Assembly: GCF_019511645.1 (NCBI RefSeq) | Contig: NZ_JAEUAX010000007.1 | Location: 62,001-126,000 of the forward strand | From: Microbacterium ureisolvens | GTDB lineage: Bacteria > Actinomycetota > Actinomycetes > Actinomycetales > Microbacteriaceae | DNA length: 64,000 bases | Reading direction: 5' to 3' | In this document: one piece after another, positions 9,003-16,259 of the stretch | Numbering within the stretch: position 1 is the first letter of the stretch | Layout of the letters: each line of letters opens with the position of its first letter | Translations under genes and position numbers: made by a program | Notes under the pieces: generated by a model | Seen by the model: the letters and a program-made list of their open reading frames with translations, nothing else | Database searches by the model: none | Told to the model about the DNA's origin: nothing

Positions 9003-9314
9003 TCAGGGCCTGGGCGCCTCGCCGCGATCGTCGTCGGCCGCCGGATCGATGCCCTGGTCGTCGACCTCGGTAGCCTCCACGGCCCGCGCGGCCTGCTCCT
9101 CGGCGTCCAGCTGCTCCTGGATGTCGGCGCGCACGCGGCCCCGGCGGATGCGGCGCATCATGTCCCACACCAGGAAGATCACCGCGATCGCGATGAGCGC
9201 GGTGAAGAGGAATCCCACGACTCCGGGGCTCACGAGGTTGGGGTCGACCGCGGGCGTGGGAGTCGGCGTCGGAGTCGTCGCGGTGGGAAGGATCCCGGCG
9301 ATCGCGTGCTGCAT
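9003..9314 (-). CDS. Small single-pass membrane protein (Rv1083-like position)
   Basis: 103 aa protein with an external Thr-Pro repeat stretch (about residues 11-22), one membrane helix (about 32-52) and a basic then strongly acidic cytosolic tail. The ATG at 9314 has GAGGAA five nt upstream; longer open frames upstream lie antisense to the DUF4307 gene and are shadows. Position between hemolysin III and DUF4307/greA matches Rv1083, a small membrane protein next to mca. No function is known. Convergent with the hemolysin III gene. Confidence 0.75.
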   Translation of the reverse strand: MQHAIAGILPTATTPTPTPTPAVDPNLVSPGVVGFLFTALIAIAVIFLVWDMMRRIRRGRVRADIQEQLDAEEQAARAVEATEVDDQGIDPAADDDRGEAPRP

Positions 9315-9428
9315 GGGTTCCTCGCTCTGCCCGCGAGGCGGGCGATGTCGTCGGGGGTGCGCGCGAGCGCATAGCCTGGAGTTCCAGCCTAATATTCCGA
9401 TCCGACCCGACGAGCCCGAAGGAGCGGC

Positions 9429-9827
9429 GTGACCACGCAGGAGATGCTCGACGAGCGCTACGGGCGTCGCCGTTCGCCCCTGCGCGGGTGGATCATCGGT
9501 GCCGGCATCGTCGTCGCGGTCGGTCTCCTGGGATTGTTCGGCTGGTTCACCGTGCGGGGGTCGCTCAACGCCGTCGACTCCGACACGACCTCGTTCGAGG
9601 TCGTCGACGAGCACTCCGTGATGCTCGGATTCCAGATCAGCAGTCCGCCCGGCGCCGCGGTCGCCTGCGCGATCGAGGCGCAGGACGAGGAGCACGGCGT
9701 GGTCGGCTGGCGCGTCGTCGAGCTGCCCGCATCCGACCTGCATGCACGCGCGTTCCGCGAGCCGATCCCGACGACAGCTCTCGCCACCACCGGCTTCGTG
9801 AACTCGTGCTGGGTGCTGCCTGAGTGA
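9429..9827 (+). CDS. DUF4307 membrane protein
   Basis: 132 aa, with a cytosolic N terminus carrying the family block LDERYGRR, one membrane helix (about residues 20-43) and an external domain of about 85 residues with two cysteines (CAIEAQ and NSCWV) that could form a disulfide. DUF4307 proteins (Rv1081c in M. tuberculosis) occur next to greA across Actinobacteria; function unknown. GTG at 9429 has AAGGAG at 9419-9424. The greA promoter overlaps its 3' end. Confidence 0.88.
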   Translation: MTTQEMLDERYGRRRSPLRGWIIGAGIVVAVGLLGLFGWFTVRGSLNAVDSDTTSFEVVDEHSVMLGFQISSPPGAAVACAIEAQDEEHGVVGWRVVELPASDLHARAFREPIPTTALATTGFVNSCWVLPE

Positions 9828-9829
9828 GT

Positions 9830-9858
9830 TTGTCCGAACAGACGCGGTGACGTAGTCT
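9830..9858 (+). promoter_or_regulatory. greA promoter: TTGTCC-N17-TAGTCT
   Basis: A -35-like TTGTCC (9830-9835) and -10-like TAGTCT (9853-9858) are 17 nt apart, immediately after the DUF4307 stop. The predicted start near 9865 leaves a leader of about 95 nt before the greA GTG. Confidence 0.6.
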
Positions 9859-9879
9859 GGCGGGACATCAGCAGAATCG

Positions 9880-9902
9880 CGCCCTGGCCGTGAGCCAGGG
9901 CG
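9880..9902 (+). terminator. Hairpin with T-rich tail in greA leader, possible attenuator
   Basis: CGCCCTGGC (9880-9888) pairs with GCCAGGGCG (9894-9902) around CGTGA, followed by TTCGGTTT. It lies about 15 nt after the predicted transcription start and 57 nt before the greA start codon, where it could act as an early terminator. Confidence 0.55.
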
Positions 9903-9958
9903 TTCGGTTTATGCCCGCACGGCTCCGGCCGGCAGCGGGCCCAACGAAGGAGTCAGCC

Positions 9959-10450
9959 GTGTCCACCGACGCCCCCGTGACCTTCCTCACCCAGGACGCC
10001 TACGATCGCCTGGCCGCCGAGCTCGAGCACCTCTCGACCACCGGCCGCGAGGAGATCGCCAAGCGCATCGAGGCCGCGCGCGAGGAAGGCGATCTCAAGG
10101 AGAACGGCGGCTACCACGCCGCCAAGGACGAGCAGGGCAAGCAGGAGGCGCGCATCCGCACGCTTCAGCACCTGCTCAAGACCGCCACGGTCAGCGAGGC
10201 GCCCGAGAGCAACGGGGTCGTCGAGCCCGGCACCGTCATCACCGCGATCGTGGCGGGCGGCGAAGAGGTGTTCCTCCTCGGCAACCGCGAGATCGCCGTC
10301 GGCTCCGAGCTCGACGTGTACAGCGAGGCGTCGCCCCTGGGTGTCGCGATCCTCGGCCGCAAGGAAGGCGAGAAGACCTCCTACACGGCGCCCAACGGCC
10401 GCGAGATCGCCGTGGAGATCGTCAAGGTAGAGACCTACAACGGTCAGTGA
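9959..10450 (+). CDS. greA: Transcription elongation factor GreA
   Basis: Cleavage factor that enters the RNA polymerase secondary channel and restarts backtracked complexes. 163 aa. The N-terminal coiled coil (about residues 1-80) carries the tip acidic pair in AREEGDLKENGGYHAAKDEQ; the C-terminal FKBP-like domain ends with SPLGVAILGRKEGEKTSYTAPNG. GTG at 9959 is chosen for AAGGAG at 9947-9952; an in-frame ATG at 9911 would add 16 residues not typical of the family. A hairpin in the leader suggests attenuation. Convergent with ilvA across a strong palindrome. Confidence 0.96.
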   Translation: MSTDAPVTFLTQDAYDRLAAELEHLSTTGREEIAKRIEAAREEGDLKENGGYHAAKDEQGKQEARIRTLQHLLKTATVSEAPESNGVVEPGTVITAIVAGGEEVFLLGNREIAVGSELDVYSEASPLGVAILGRKEGEKTSYTAPNGREIAVEIVKVETYNGQ

Positions 10451-10458
10451 GCCCGCTC

Positions 10459-10482
10459 GGCCTCAGGGGATCCCCTGAGGCC
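10459..10482. terminator. Bidirectional terminator between greA and ilvA
   Basis: GGCCTCAGGGGA and TCCCCTGAGGCC form a perfect 24-bp inverted repeat between the convergent greA and ilvA genes. Confidence 0.8.
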
Positions 10483-10494
10483 CCTTGCGGCCCG

Positions 10495-11787
10495 CTAGTC
10501 CGGAACGACCGTGGGCTCGTAGCCCGCATCCTCGAGCACCGAGATGACGTGCGCGCGGTGCTCCTCGCCGCGCGTCTCGACGCTGAGCTGCAGGATCACC
10601 TCGCTGATCTGGATCCCCTGCCCGTGGCGGGTGTGCAGCACCTCGATGACGTTCGCGCCGGCGATCGCCAGCAGCTCCGACACACGCGCGAGCTGGCCGG
10701 GACGATCCGGCAGCGGGATGCGCAGCGTCATGTAGCGACCGGACGCCGCGAGCCCGTGTGCGACGACGCGCTGCAGCAGCAGCGGATCGATGTTGCCGCC
10801 CGAGAGCACCGTCACCGTCGGACCGGTCGCAACGACCTTGCCCGCCAGGATCGCCGCCACGCCGACGGCGCCCGCCGGCTCCACGACCTGCTTGGCACGC
10901 TCGAGCAGCACGAGCAGGGCCCGGGCGATGTCGTCTTCACTCACGGTCACGACCTCGTCGACGAGCTCGCGGATCATCTCGAAGGGCAGGTCCCCCGGCC
11001 GCGCCACCGCGATGCCGTCGGCGATCGTCGGCGACGTCGGGACCTCGAGCGGATGCCCCGCCGCCAGCGACGCCGGATACGCGGCGGAGTTCTCCGCCTG
11101 CACGCCGATCACCCGCACCGTGCGGCCCTCTGCAGCAGCACGCGCCTTGACCGCCGCGGCGACGCCGGCGACGAGCCCGCCCCCGCCGATGCCGAGGACC
11201 ACCGTGTCGAGGTCGGGGAGCTCGTCCATGAGCTCCAGGCCCAGGGTGCCCTGACCCGCGATGACGTCGTGGTGGTCGAACGGGTGGATGAACACGGCGC
11301 CCGTGCGCTCGGCGAACTCCGCCGCCAGGCGCAGCGGCGTCTCGACCGTGGCGCCCTCCAGGACGACGTCGGCGCCGTACCCGCGGGTCGCGAGGAGCTT
11401 GGGCACCGGCACGCCGAGCGGCATGAAGATCGTCGCGTGGATGCCGAGAGCCTTGGCCGCGAGCGCCACCCCCTGGGCGTGGTTGCCGGCAGAGGCCGCC
11501 ACGACACCGCGCGCGCGTTCGTCGGCGGTGAGCCGTGAGAGGCGGTAGGTCGCGCCGCGGATCTTGAACGAGCCGGTGCGCTGCAGGTTCTCGAGCTTGA
11601 GGTGCACCGGCACGCCGAGGACGTCCGACAGGTGCTGCGAGGCGTCGAGCGGCGTGTGGGAGATGACGCCCTCGAGGGTGGCGGCCGCATCCTCGAAGTC
11701 GGCGAGCGTCGGCACGGCGGACGCGTGCGGCGCCCGGGCGGGAGCGGTCTCGGAGATCTGGTCGGCGGATGACATGGCGGTGGTCAC
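10495..11787 (-). CDS. ilvA: Threonine ammonia-lyase with C-terminal ACT domain
   Basis: PLP enzyme deaminating threonine to 2-oxobutanoate, the first step to isoleucine. 430 aa. The PLP lysine is about K75 in TGSFKIRGATY; the phosphate-binding loop is GIGGGGLVAG and ASAGNHAQG is the Asn-containing loop. A single ACT domain (about residues 345-425, RIPLPDRPGQLARVSELLA) resembles the shorter actinobacterial enzymes rather than the two-ACT E. coli form. GTG at 11787 overlaps the stop of the upstream AI-2E gene (GTGA, 11784-11787) and has AGGAGAG 7 nt before it, so the two are coupled; ATG at 11775 lacks a ribosome site. Confidence 0.95.
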   Translation of the reverse strand: MTTAMSSADQISETAPARAPHASAVPTLADFEDAAATLEGVISHTPLDASQHLSDVLGVPVHLKLENLQRTGSFKIRGATYRLSRLTADERARGVVAASAGNHAQGVALAAKALGIHATIFMPLGVPVPKLLATRGYGADVVLEGATVETPLRLAAEFAERTGAVFIHPFDHHDVIAGQGTLGLELMDELPDLDTVVLGIGGGGLVAGVAAAVKARAAAEGRTVRVIGVQAENSAAYPASLAAGHPLEVPTSPTIADGIAVARPGDLPFEMIRELVDEVVTVSEDDIARALLVLLERAKQVVEPAGAVGVAAILAGKVVATGPTVTVLSGGNIDPLLLQRVVAHGLAASGRYMTLRIPLPDRPGQLARVSELLAIAGANVIEVLHTRHGQGIQISEVILQLSVETRGEEHRAHVISVLEDAGYEPTVVPD

Positions 11788-12974
11788 GAACGGACTCTCC
11801 TCGGCCGGGGAACGGTGCTCCAGATGAGGTCCCCGGTGGGTCTGGCGCCGGTCTCCCACGCGCGTTCGGCAAGGTAGACCGCGACGACGTTGACGAACGC
11901 GGCGAGCGGCACGGCGAAGAGGGCGCCCGGGATGCCGGCGATCATGGCGCCGCCGGCGACGACGAGCACGACGGCGAGCGGGTGGACCTTGACGGCTGAG
12001 CCCATGAGGAGCGGCTGGAGCACGTGCCCTTCCAGCTGCTGCACCCCGAGGACCACCACGAGCATCCACAGCGCGATCCACGGACCGTTGTAGACGAGCG
12101 CGAGGAACACGGCGACGGCTCCGGTGACGACGGCGCCGACGATCGGCACGAACGCGCCGAGGAAGACGAGCACGGCGACGGGGATCGCAAGGGGCACCCC
12201 GAGCAGCGCAGCGCCGAGACCGATGCCGACGGCGTCGATCGTCGCGACCAGCAGCTGGGTGCGCGCGTAGTTGACGACGGTGACCCACCCGGCGCGGCCG
12301 GCGCCGTCCGCGGCGGGACGCCCCTTCTTGGGGAACAGCCGCAGGGTCCAGCGCCAGATGCCCGCGCCGTCGGCGAGCAGGCACAGCAGGATGAAGAACG
12401 CGAGCACGGCGCCGGTGATGACGTGCCCGATGGTGGAGCCGATGGCGAGCGCCCCCGACCAGAGCAGCTCGGCCTGCTCCTGCAGGAACGTGAACCCCTG
12501 CGCGAGGAGGTCGTCGATCTGGTCCTCGCTGAGGTGCAGCGGACCGTCGATGAGGTACTGCCGGAACTGCTCGATCGCGGCGACCGTGCTCGCCTGGACG
12601 GAGTCCCACTGCCGCATGATCTGCCACACCACGAGCCACAGCAGCCCTGTGACGATCGCGATGGTTCCCACGACAGAGATGACGATCGCCAGCCAGCGGG
12701 GCACGCGACGGCGCAGCATCCATGCGAATGCGGGCCACAGCAGTGCGGTCAGCAGGATCGCGATCAGGAGCGGGATGACGAGCAGCTTCAGCTGGATCAC
12801 CAGCCACACGCCGACGCCGATCGCGGCCGCGACGACGATCAGGCGCCATGAGTAGGCGGTCGCGACGCGGAGGCCGCGCGGCACCGCCGCCGACGTCTCG
12901 GTGGAGACGACCCTGCTGCGGTCGCGGACGGCGTCGAGGAGGGAGCCGCGGGGCTTTTCGTCGGAGCCGCTCAT
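11784..12974 (-). CDS. AI-2E family transporter (PerM-like permease)
   Basis: 396 aa membrane protein of the AI-2E/PerM/UPF0118 family with about eight predicted membrane helices, beginning after a cytosolic N terminus of about 38 residues. Family features include the central amphipathic region with QWDSVQASTVAAIEQFRQY and the C-terminal block MLVVVLGVQQLEGHVLQPLLMG. Some family members export autoinducer-2 and others act as Na+/H+ antiporters, so the substrate is open. ATG at 12974 is leaderless with TAGACT 6 nt upstream. It is the promoter-proximal gene of a two-gene unit with ilvA; the functional tie is not obvious. Confidence 0.9.
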   Translation of the reverse strand: MSGSDEKPRGSLLDAVRDRSRVVSTETSAAVPRGLRVATAYSWRLIVVAAAIGVGVWLVIQLKLLVIPLLIAILLTALLWPAFAWMLRRRVPRWLAIVISVVGTIAIVTGLLWLVVWQIMRQWDSVQASTVAAIEQFRQYLIDGPLHLSEDQIDDLLAQGFTFLQEQAELLWSGALAIGSTIGHVITGAVLAFFILLCLLADGAGIWRWTLRLFPKKGRPAADGAGRAGWVTVVNYARTQLLVATIDAVGIGLGAALLGVPLAIPVAVLVFLGAFVPIVGAVVTGAVAVFLALVYNGPWIALWMLVVVLGVQQLEGHVLQPLLMGSAVKVHPLAVVLVVAGGAMIAGIPGALFAVPLAAFVNVVAVYLAERAWETGARPTGDLIWSTVPRPRRVRS

Positions 12975-12980
12975 TGGGCC

Positions 12981-12986
12981 AGTCTA
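12981..12986 (-). promoter_or_regulatory. -10 hexamer TAGACT, leaderless AI-2E gene
   Basis: TAGACT lies 6 nt before the ATG at 12974. Confidence 0.6.
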
Positions 12987-13048
12987 GGCGCGTCGCATTC
13001 CGCGCCGGTCATGGACGGGCGCCCCGGTGGGATGTCGGGGGCTCGGGC

Positions 13049-13054
13049 TACGCT
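13049..13054 (+). promoter_or_regulatory. -10 hexamer TACGCT, leaderless YcaQ-like gene
   Basis: TACGCT lies 7 nt before the GTG at 13062 and supports this start over an upstream in-frame ATG at 13011. Confidence 0.6.
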
Positions 13055-13061
13055 GGCGCGC

Positions 13062-14375
13062 GTGAAGTCCTCTCTGAGCGCCGCAGAGGCGCGTCGCGTG
13101 GCCCTCGCCGCGCAGGGTTTCGGGCGGTCCCGCCCCTCCGCCGCCGGCACCCGGCAGCTGAACGGTGCCCTGGCGCGCATGGCGACGCTGCAGATCGATT
13201 CGGTCAACGTCTTCGCCCGGTCCCACTACATGCCGTTGTTCTCGCGCGTCGGCGCCTACGACACTGCTGCGCTCGACCGCCTGCTGTTCGCCCGCCGCCC
13301 CCCGTACGTCGAATACTGGGCGCACGTGGCCGCCTTCATCCCCGCCGACGACTGGGGGCTCTTCGACTTCCGCATGCAGGCGCTGCGTGCCAAATACGGC
13401 AGCGAGCCCGGCGGCTGGTTCGACGCCAACCGCGACATCGTCGACTGGGTGCGCGCCGAGCTCGCCGACCGCGGTCCGCTGCGCCCGGCGCAGATCGAGC
13501 ACGACGCGAAAGAGAGCGCTCGCGGGCCGTGGTGGGACTGGGACGTCGTCAAGCGGGCCCTCGAGTATCTGTGGATGTTCGGCGAAGTGGCGATCGCGGG
13601 TCGCCGCGGCTTCGAGCGGCGGTACGGACTCGCCGAGCAGGTGATCCCGCGCCACGTCCTGGACGCGCCGGTTCCCCGAGACAAAGCCGTGCACGAGCTC
13701 GTTCGGCGCGCGGCCCGGGCTTACGGCGTCGCGACCGCCGCCGACATCGCCGACTACTGGCGCATCGCCGACCGCAAGGCGGTGACGACCGCGGTCGGCG
13801 ACCTCGTCGACGCCGGCGAGCTGCACCCGGTGACGGTCGAGGGGTGGACCACGGCGGGGCGCCCCGCCAAGGCGTGGCTGCACGCCGATGCTGCCGTCCC
13901 GCGCAAGGTCGACGCCGCCGCGATCCTGACGCCGTTCGACCCGGTCGTGTGGTTCCGCGACCGCGCCGAACGGCTCTTCGACTTCGAATACCGCATCGAG
14001 ATCTACACGCCGGCGCCGCGGCGGCGGTTCGGCTACTACTCGCTGCCCGTCCTCATCGGCGACGACATCGTCGGTCGTGTCGACCTCAAGGCCGACCGCG
14101 CGGCCTCGACACTGCTGGTCCAGTCCGCGTGGTGGGAGCACGGCCGGCCCACCGACGCTGCGCCCCGCCTCGCCGATGAGCTTCGGCTCGCCGCCGCCTG
14201 GCAGGGTCTCGAGTCGATCTCGATCTCCCGCTGGGGCGACGCCACCGATGACCTCGCGCGCGCGATGCCCGAGGCGTCGCGTCACGACGCCGGCCCGGCG
14301 GAGCCGGTGGCTCTTGCCGCGCAGGAGCCCGGAGCGGACCCGCGCGATATCGACGTCGACGCGCTGGCGGGATGA
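13062..14375 (+). CDS. YcaQ-family winged-helix DNA glycosylase-like protein
   Basis: 437 aa member of the HTH_42 (AlkX/YcaQ) family, whose studied members unhook interstrand crosslinks or remove bulky alkyl lesions. Family blocks seen: QIDSVNVFARSHYMPLFSRVG near the N terminus, the YVEYWAHVAAFIP block, and the catalytic-type ILTPFDPVVWFRDRAERLFDFEYRIEIYTPAPRRRFGYY, including the Q-x-D/F-D-region residues typical of the family. The last 30 residues are low complexity. Leaderless GTG at 13062. It is convergent with a second, divergent paralogue at 14400-15494. Glycosylase activity is inferred. Confidence 0.85.
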   Translation: MKSSLSAAEARRVALAAQGFGRSRPSAAGTRQLNGALARMATLQIDSVNVFARSHYMPLFSRVGAYDTAALDRLLFARRPPYVEYWAHVAAFIPADDWGLFDFRMQALRAKYGSEPGGWFDANRDIVDWVRAELADRGPLRPAQIEHDAKESARGPWWDWDVVKRALEYLWMFGEVAIAGRRGFERRYGLAEQVIPRHVLDAPVPRDKAVHELVRRAARAYGVATAADIADYWRIADRKAVTTAVGDLVDAGELHPVTVEGWTTAGRPAKAWLHADAAVPRKVDAAAILTPFDPVVWFRDRAERLFDFEYRIEIYTPAPRRRFGYYSLPVLIGDDIVGRVDLKADRAASTLLVQSAWWEHGRPTDAAPRLADELRLAAAWQGLESISISRWGDATDDLARAMPEASRHDAGPAEPVALAAQEPGADPRDIDVDALAG

Positions 14376-14382
14376 TCCCGCG

Positions 14383-14398
14383 CACGGGGCGCCCCGTG
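14383..14398. terminator. Bidirectional terminator between two YcaQ-like genes
   Basis: CACGGGGC (14383-14390) and GCCCCGTG (14391-14398) form a perfect 16-bp palindrome in the 24-nt gap between the convergent paralogues. Confidence 0.6.
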
Positions 14399-14399
14399 G

Positions 14400-15494
14400 T
14401 CAGGCGCCCGGGCCGACCACCTCGAGCCCGAGCCAGCGGGCGAGATCCTCGACCTGGGCGTCCACCGACTCCCGTACCTCGTCGGTGAAAGGTTCGTCCT
14501 CATGCACGGCATGCACGCGGAGCACGCCGGCCCTGCGATCGGCTTTCGCGTCGAGCTTGCCGACGAATCGGTCCCCGTGGAGGATCGGCAACGCGAAGTA
14601 TCCCCACCGGCGCTTCGCCGCGGGCTTGTACATCTCGAGCACGTATTCGTAGCCGAAGATCTCCTCCAGCCGACGCCGATCGAACACGACGCGATCGAAG
14701 GGCGACAGCAGCGCGGTGCGCGCGACGAATTCATCGGCGGCGACGAGCGCGCCGGGATCGACGCGCCACACACCGTCGACTCCGTCGACCAATGCCTCCT
14801 CGCCGATCTCACCGACATCGATCGGCTCGAAGGGCTGGGCGACGCCCTTCGCGCGAGCGATTCCGAGCGATGCGAGCCGGCGCTCCGCACGCTCGCGCCC
14901 GGCCTCCTCGGCGCTCGGGTGGGCGACGTCCGCGGGGTAGACGCGTTCGGCGAGGTCGAACCGGCGGCCCCCGGCATCCCGTGAGGACACCGCCACATCG
15001 CCGCAGAGCACGAGCATCTCGAGGAGCTGCATCGAGTTGCGGTTGTTCGTCCATCCCGACGAACGCCACGACACCTGCGCGGCGTCGGGGACCTCTGCGG
15101 CCCGAAGCGGACCCTCGGCCCTCAGCCGAGCGAGCACCTCGCGGCGGAACACCTCGTTGGCGGCCAGCCACTCCCGCGCCTGCGCCGACTCGGGGCGTCG
15201 CCGCATCTCGGGGATGAGCAGGGCGAGGTCGGTCATCGCCCGATAGAAGCCGCCCCACTCGAACACCGCACGATCCTCCTCGAAGAGTCGTACGAGGTCG
15301 GCAGGCTGATACGGCCACCCGAGCCGGCTCCACAGGATCAGGTCGGCGCTCGGGGCGACCGCCGCGGTCGGCTCGATGTTGACCACAGTGAGTGCGTCGA
15401 TCGTCTCGACGATGCCTGCGGGCCTGTCAGCCGTCAGCAGCTGGCCATGCAGCGCGACGCGCCGCGCCTGCTCACGAGTCAGACGATGCACCAT
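14400..15494 (-). CDS. Second YcaQ/AlkX-family winged-helix protein
   Basis: 364 aa member of the same HTH_42 family as its convergent neighbour but clearly divergent. Blocks seen: IVETIDALTVVNIEPTAAVAP near the N terminus, VFEWGGFYRAMTDLALLIPEMR, and ALLSPFDRVVFDRRRLEEIFGYEYVLEMYKPAAKRRWGYFALP. The position equivalent to the N-terminal DNA-damage block (QIDSVNV in the neighbour) reads TVVNIEP, so substrate may differ. ATG at 15494 is leaderless, with TAGCGT 6 nt upstream. Enzyme activity is inferred from the family. Confidence 0.82.
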   Translation of the reverse strand: MVHRLTREQARRVALHGQLLTADRPAGIVETIDALTVVNIEPTAAVAPSADLILWSRLGWPYQPADLVRLFEEDRAVFEWGGFYRAMTDLALLIPEMRRRPESAQAREWLAANEVFRREVLARLRAEGPLRAAEVPDAAQVSWRSSGWTNNRNSMQLLEMLVLCGDVAVSSRDAGGRRFDLAERVYPADVAHPSAEEAGRERAERRLASLGIARAKGVAQPFEPIDVGEIGEEALVDGVDGVWRVDPGALVAADEFVARTALLSPFDRVVFDRRRLEEIFGYEYVLEMYKPAAKRRWGYFALPILHGDRFVGKLDAKADRRAGVLRVHAVHEDEPFTDEVRESVDAQVEDLARWLGLEVVGPGA

Positions 15495-15500
15495 GCCTGG

Positions 15501-15506
15501 ACGCTA
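15501..15506 (-). promoter_or_regulatory. -10 hexamer TAGCGT, leaderless second YcaQ-like gene
   Basis: TAGCGT lies 6 nt before the ATG at 15494. Confidence 0.6.
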
Positions 15507-15610
15507 TCGCCGGCGTCCGACGTGCGTCACGGCATCTCGACGCACTCCGCTCGCTCGACCTGGAGAGGCGAACCGTGCACCGCTGGTTCGTCGCATCTAC
15601 CCGGCCCGAC

Positions 15611-16177
15611 TCAGAACTGGACGCGCGGCGGCTCCGAGATCGCGGCGCCGTCGATCACCTCGAAGAACTCCCGTTCGTGGAAGCCGAGGTTGCGCGCGAA
15701 CATGTTGTTCGGGAACACCTTGATCTTCGTGTTGAGCTCGCGGACCCCACCGTTGTAGAACCGGCGCGAGGCCTGGATCTTGTCTTCGGTGTCGACGATT
15801 GACTGCTGCAGCTGCAGGAAGTTCTGGCTCGCCTGGAGCTGCGGATACGCCTCCGCGACCGCGAACAGCGACTTCAGCGCCTGCTGCAGGTGCCCCTCGG
15901 CGACCCCGGCCTCGGCCGGCCCCGACGCCGACAGCGTCTCGGCCCGCGCCCTCGTCACGTTCTCGAACACGGCCTTCTCGTGCGCGGCGTAGCCCTTCAC
16001 GGCTTCGATCAGGTTCGGGAGCAGATCAGCGCGGCGTTTGAGCTGCACCGTGATGTCGCTCCACGCCTCATCCACCCGGACATTCAGCTGCACGAGCGAG
16101 TTGTAGGTCGCCCAGAGATAGATGCCGACGATGACGACGAGCGCCACCACGATGAGGACCGGGATCAGCCATTCCAT
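15611..16177 (-). CDS. LemA family protein
   Basis: 188 aa. One N-terminal membrane helix (about residues 4-24) is followed by the all-helical LemA domain with YNSLVQLNVRVDEAWSDITVQLKRRADLLPNLIEAVKGY and the C-terminal RRFYNGGVRELNTKIKVFPNNMFA block. Family function is unsettled. ATG at 16177 was chosen because the hydrophobic segment starts immediately after it, with GGAG 9 nt upstream. It stands alone; no TPM-domain partner, often found next to lemA, is seen downstream. Confidence 0.9.
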   Translation of the reverse strand: MEWLIPVLIVVALVVIVGIYLWATYNSLVQLNVRVDEAWSDITVQLKRRADLLPNLIEAVKGYAAHEKAVFENVTRARAETLSASGPAEAGVAEGHLQQALKSLFAVAEAYPQLQASQNFLQLQQSIVDTEDKIQASRRFYNGGVRELNTKIKVFPNNMFARNLGFHEREFFEVIDGAAISEPPRVQF

Positions 16178-16259
16178 TGCCGAGGCTCCGTTCGATAGAC
16201 ACCTCATCCTACCGACGCGAAACCCCCTGGCATGTGGGGTATTCCCCGACTCTCAGCCG

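Noticed and set aside
11788-12849. Upstream extension of ilvA to a 784-residue protein
   Set aside because: The extra part is out of frame with, and antisense-like to, the AI-2E gene on the same strand and is Arg-rich nonsense; GTG 11787 has overlap and ribosome-site support.
15495-15610. Small gene or repeat in the gap before lemA
   Set aside because: The text CTCGACGCACTCCGCTCGCTCGACC-like wording resembles common Micrococcales repeats but only one copy is seen here and no frame is convincing.
16221-16240. Terminator AACCCC...GGGGT after the lemA promoter region
   Set aside because: Only a 5-bp stem; too weak to list beside the other hairpins.
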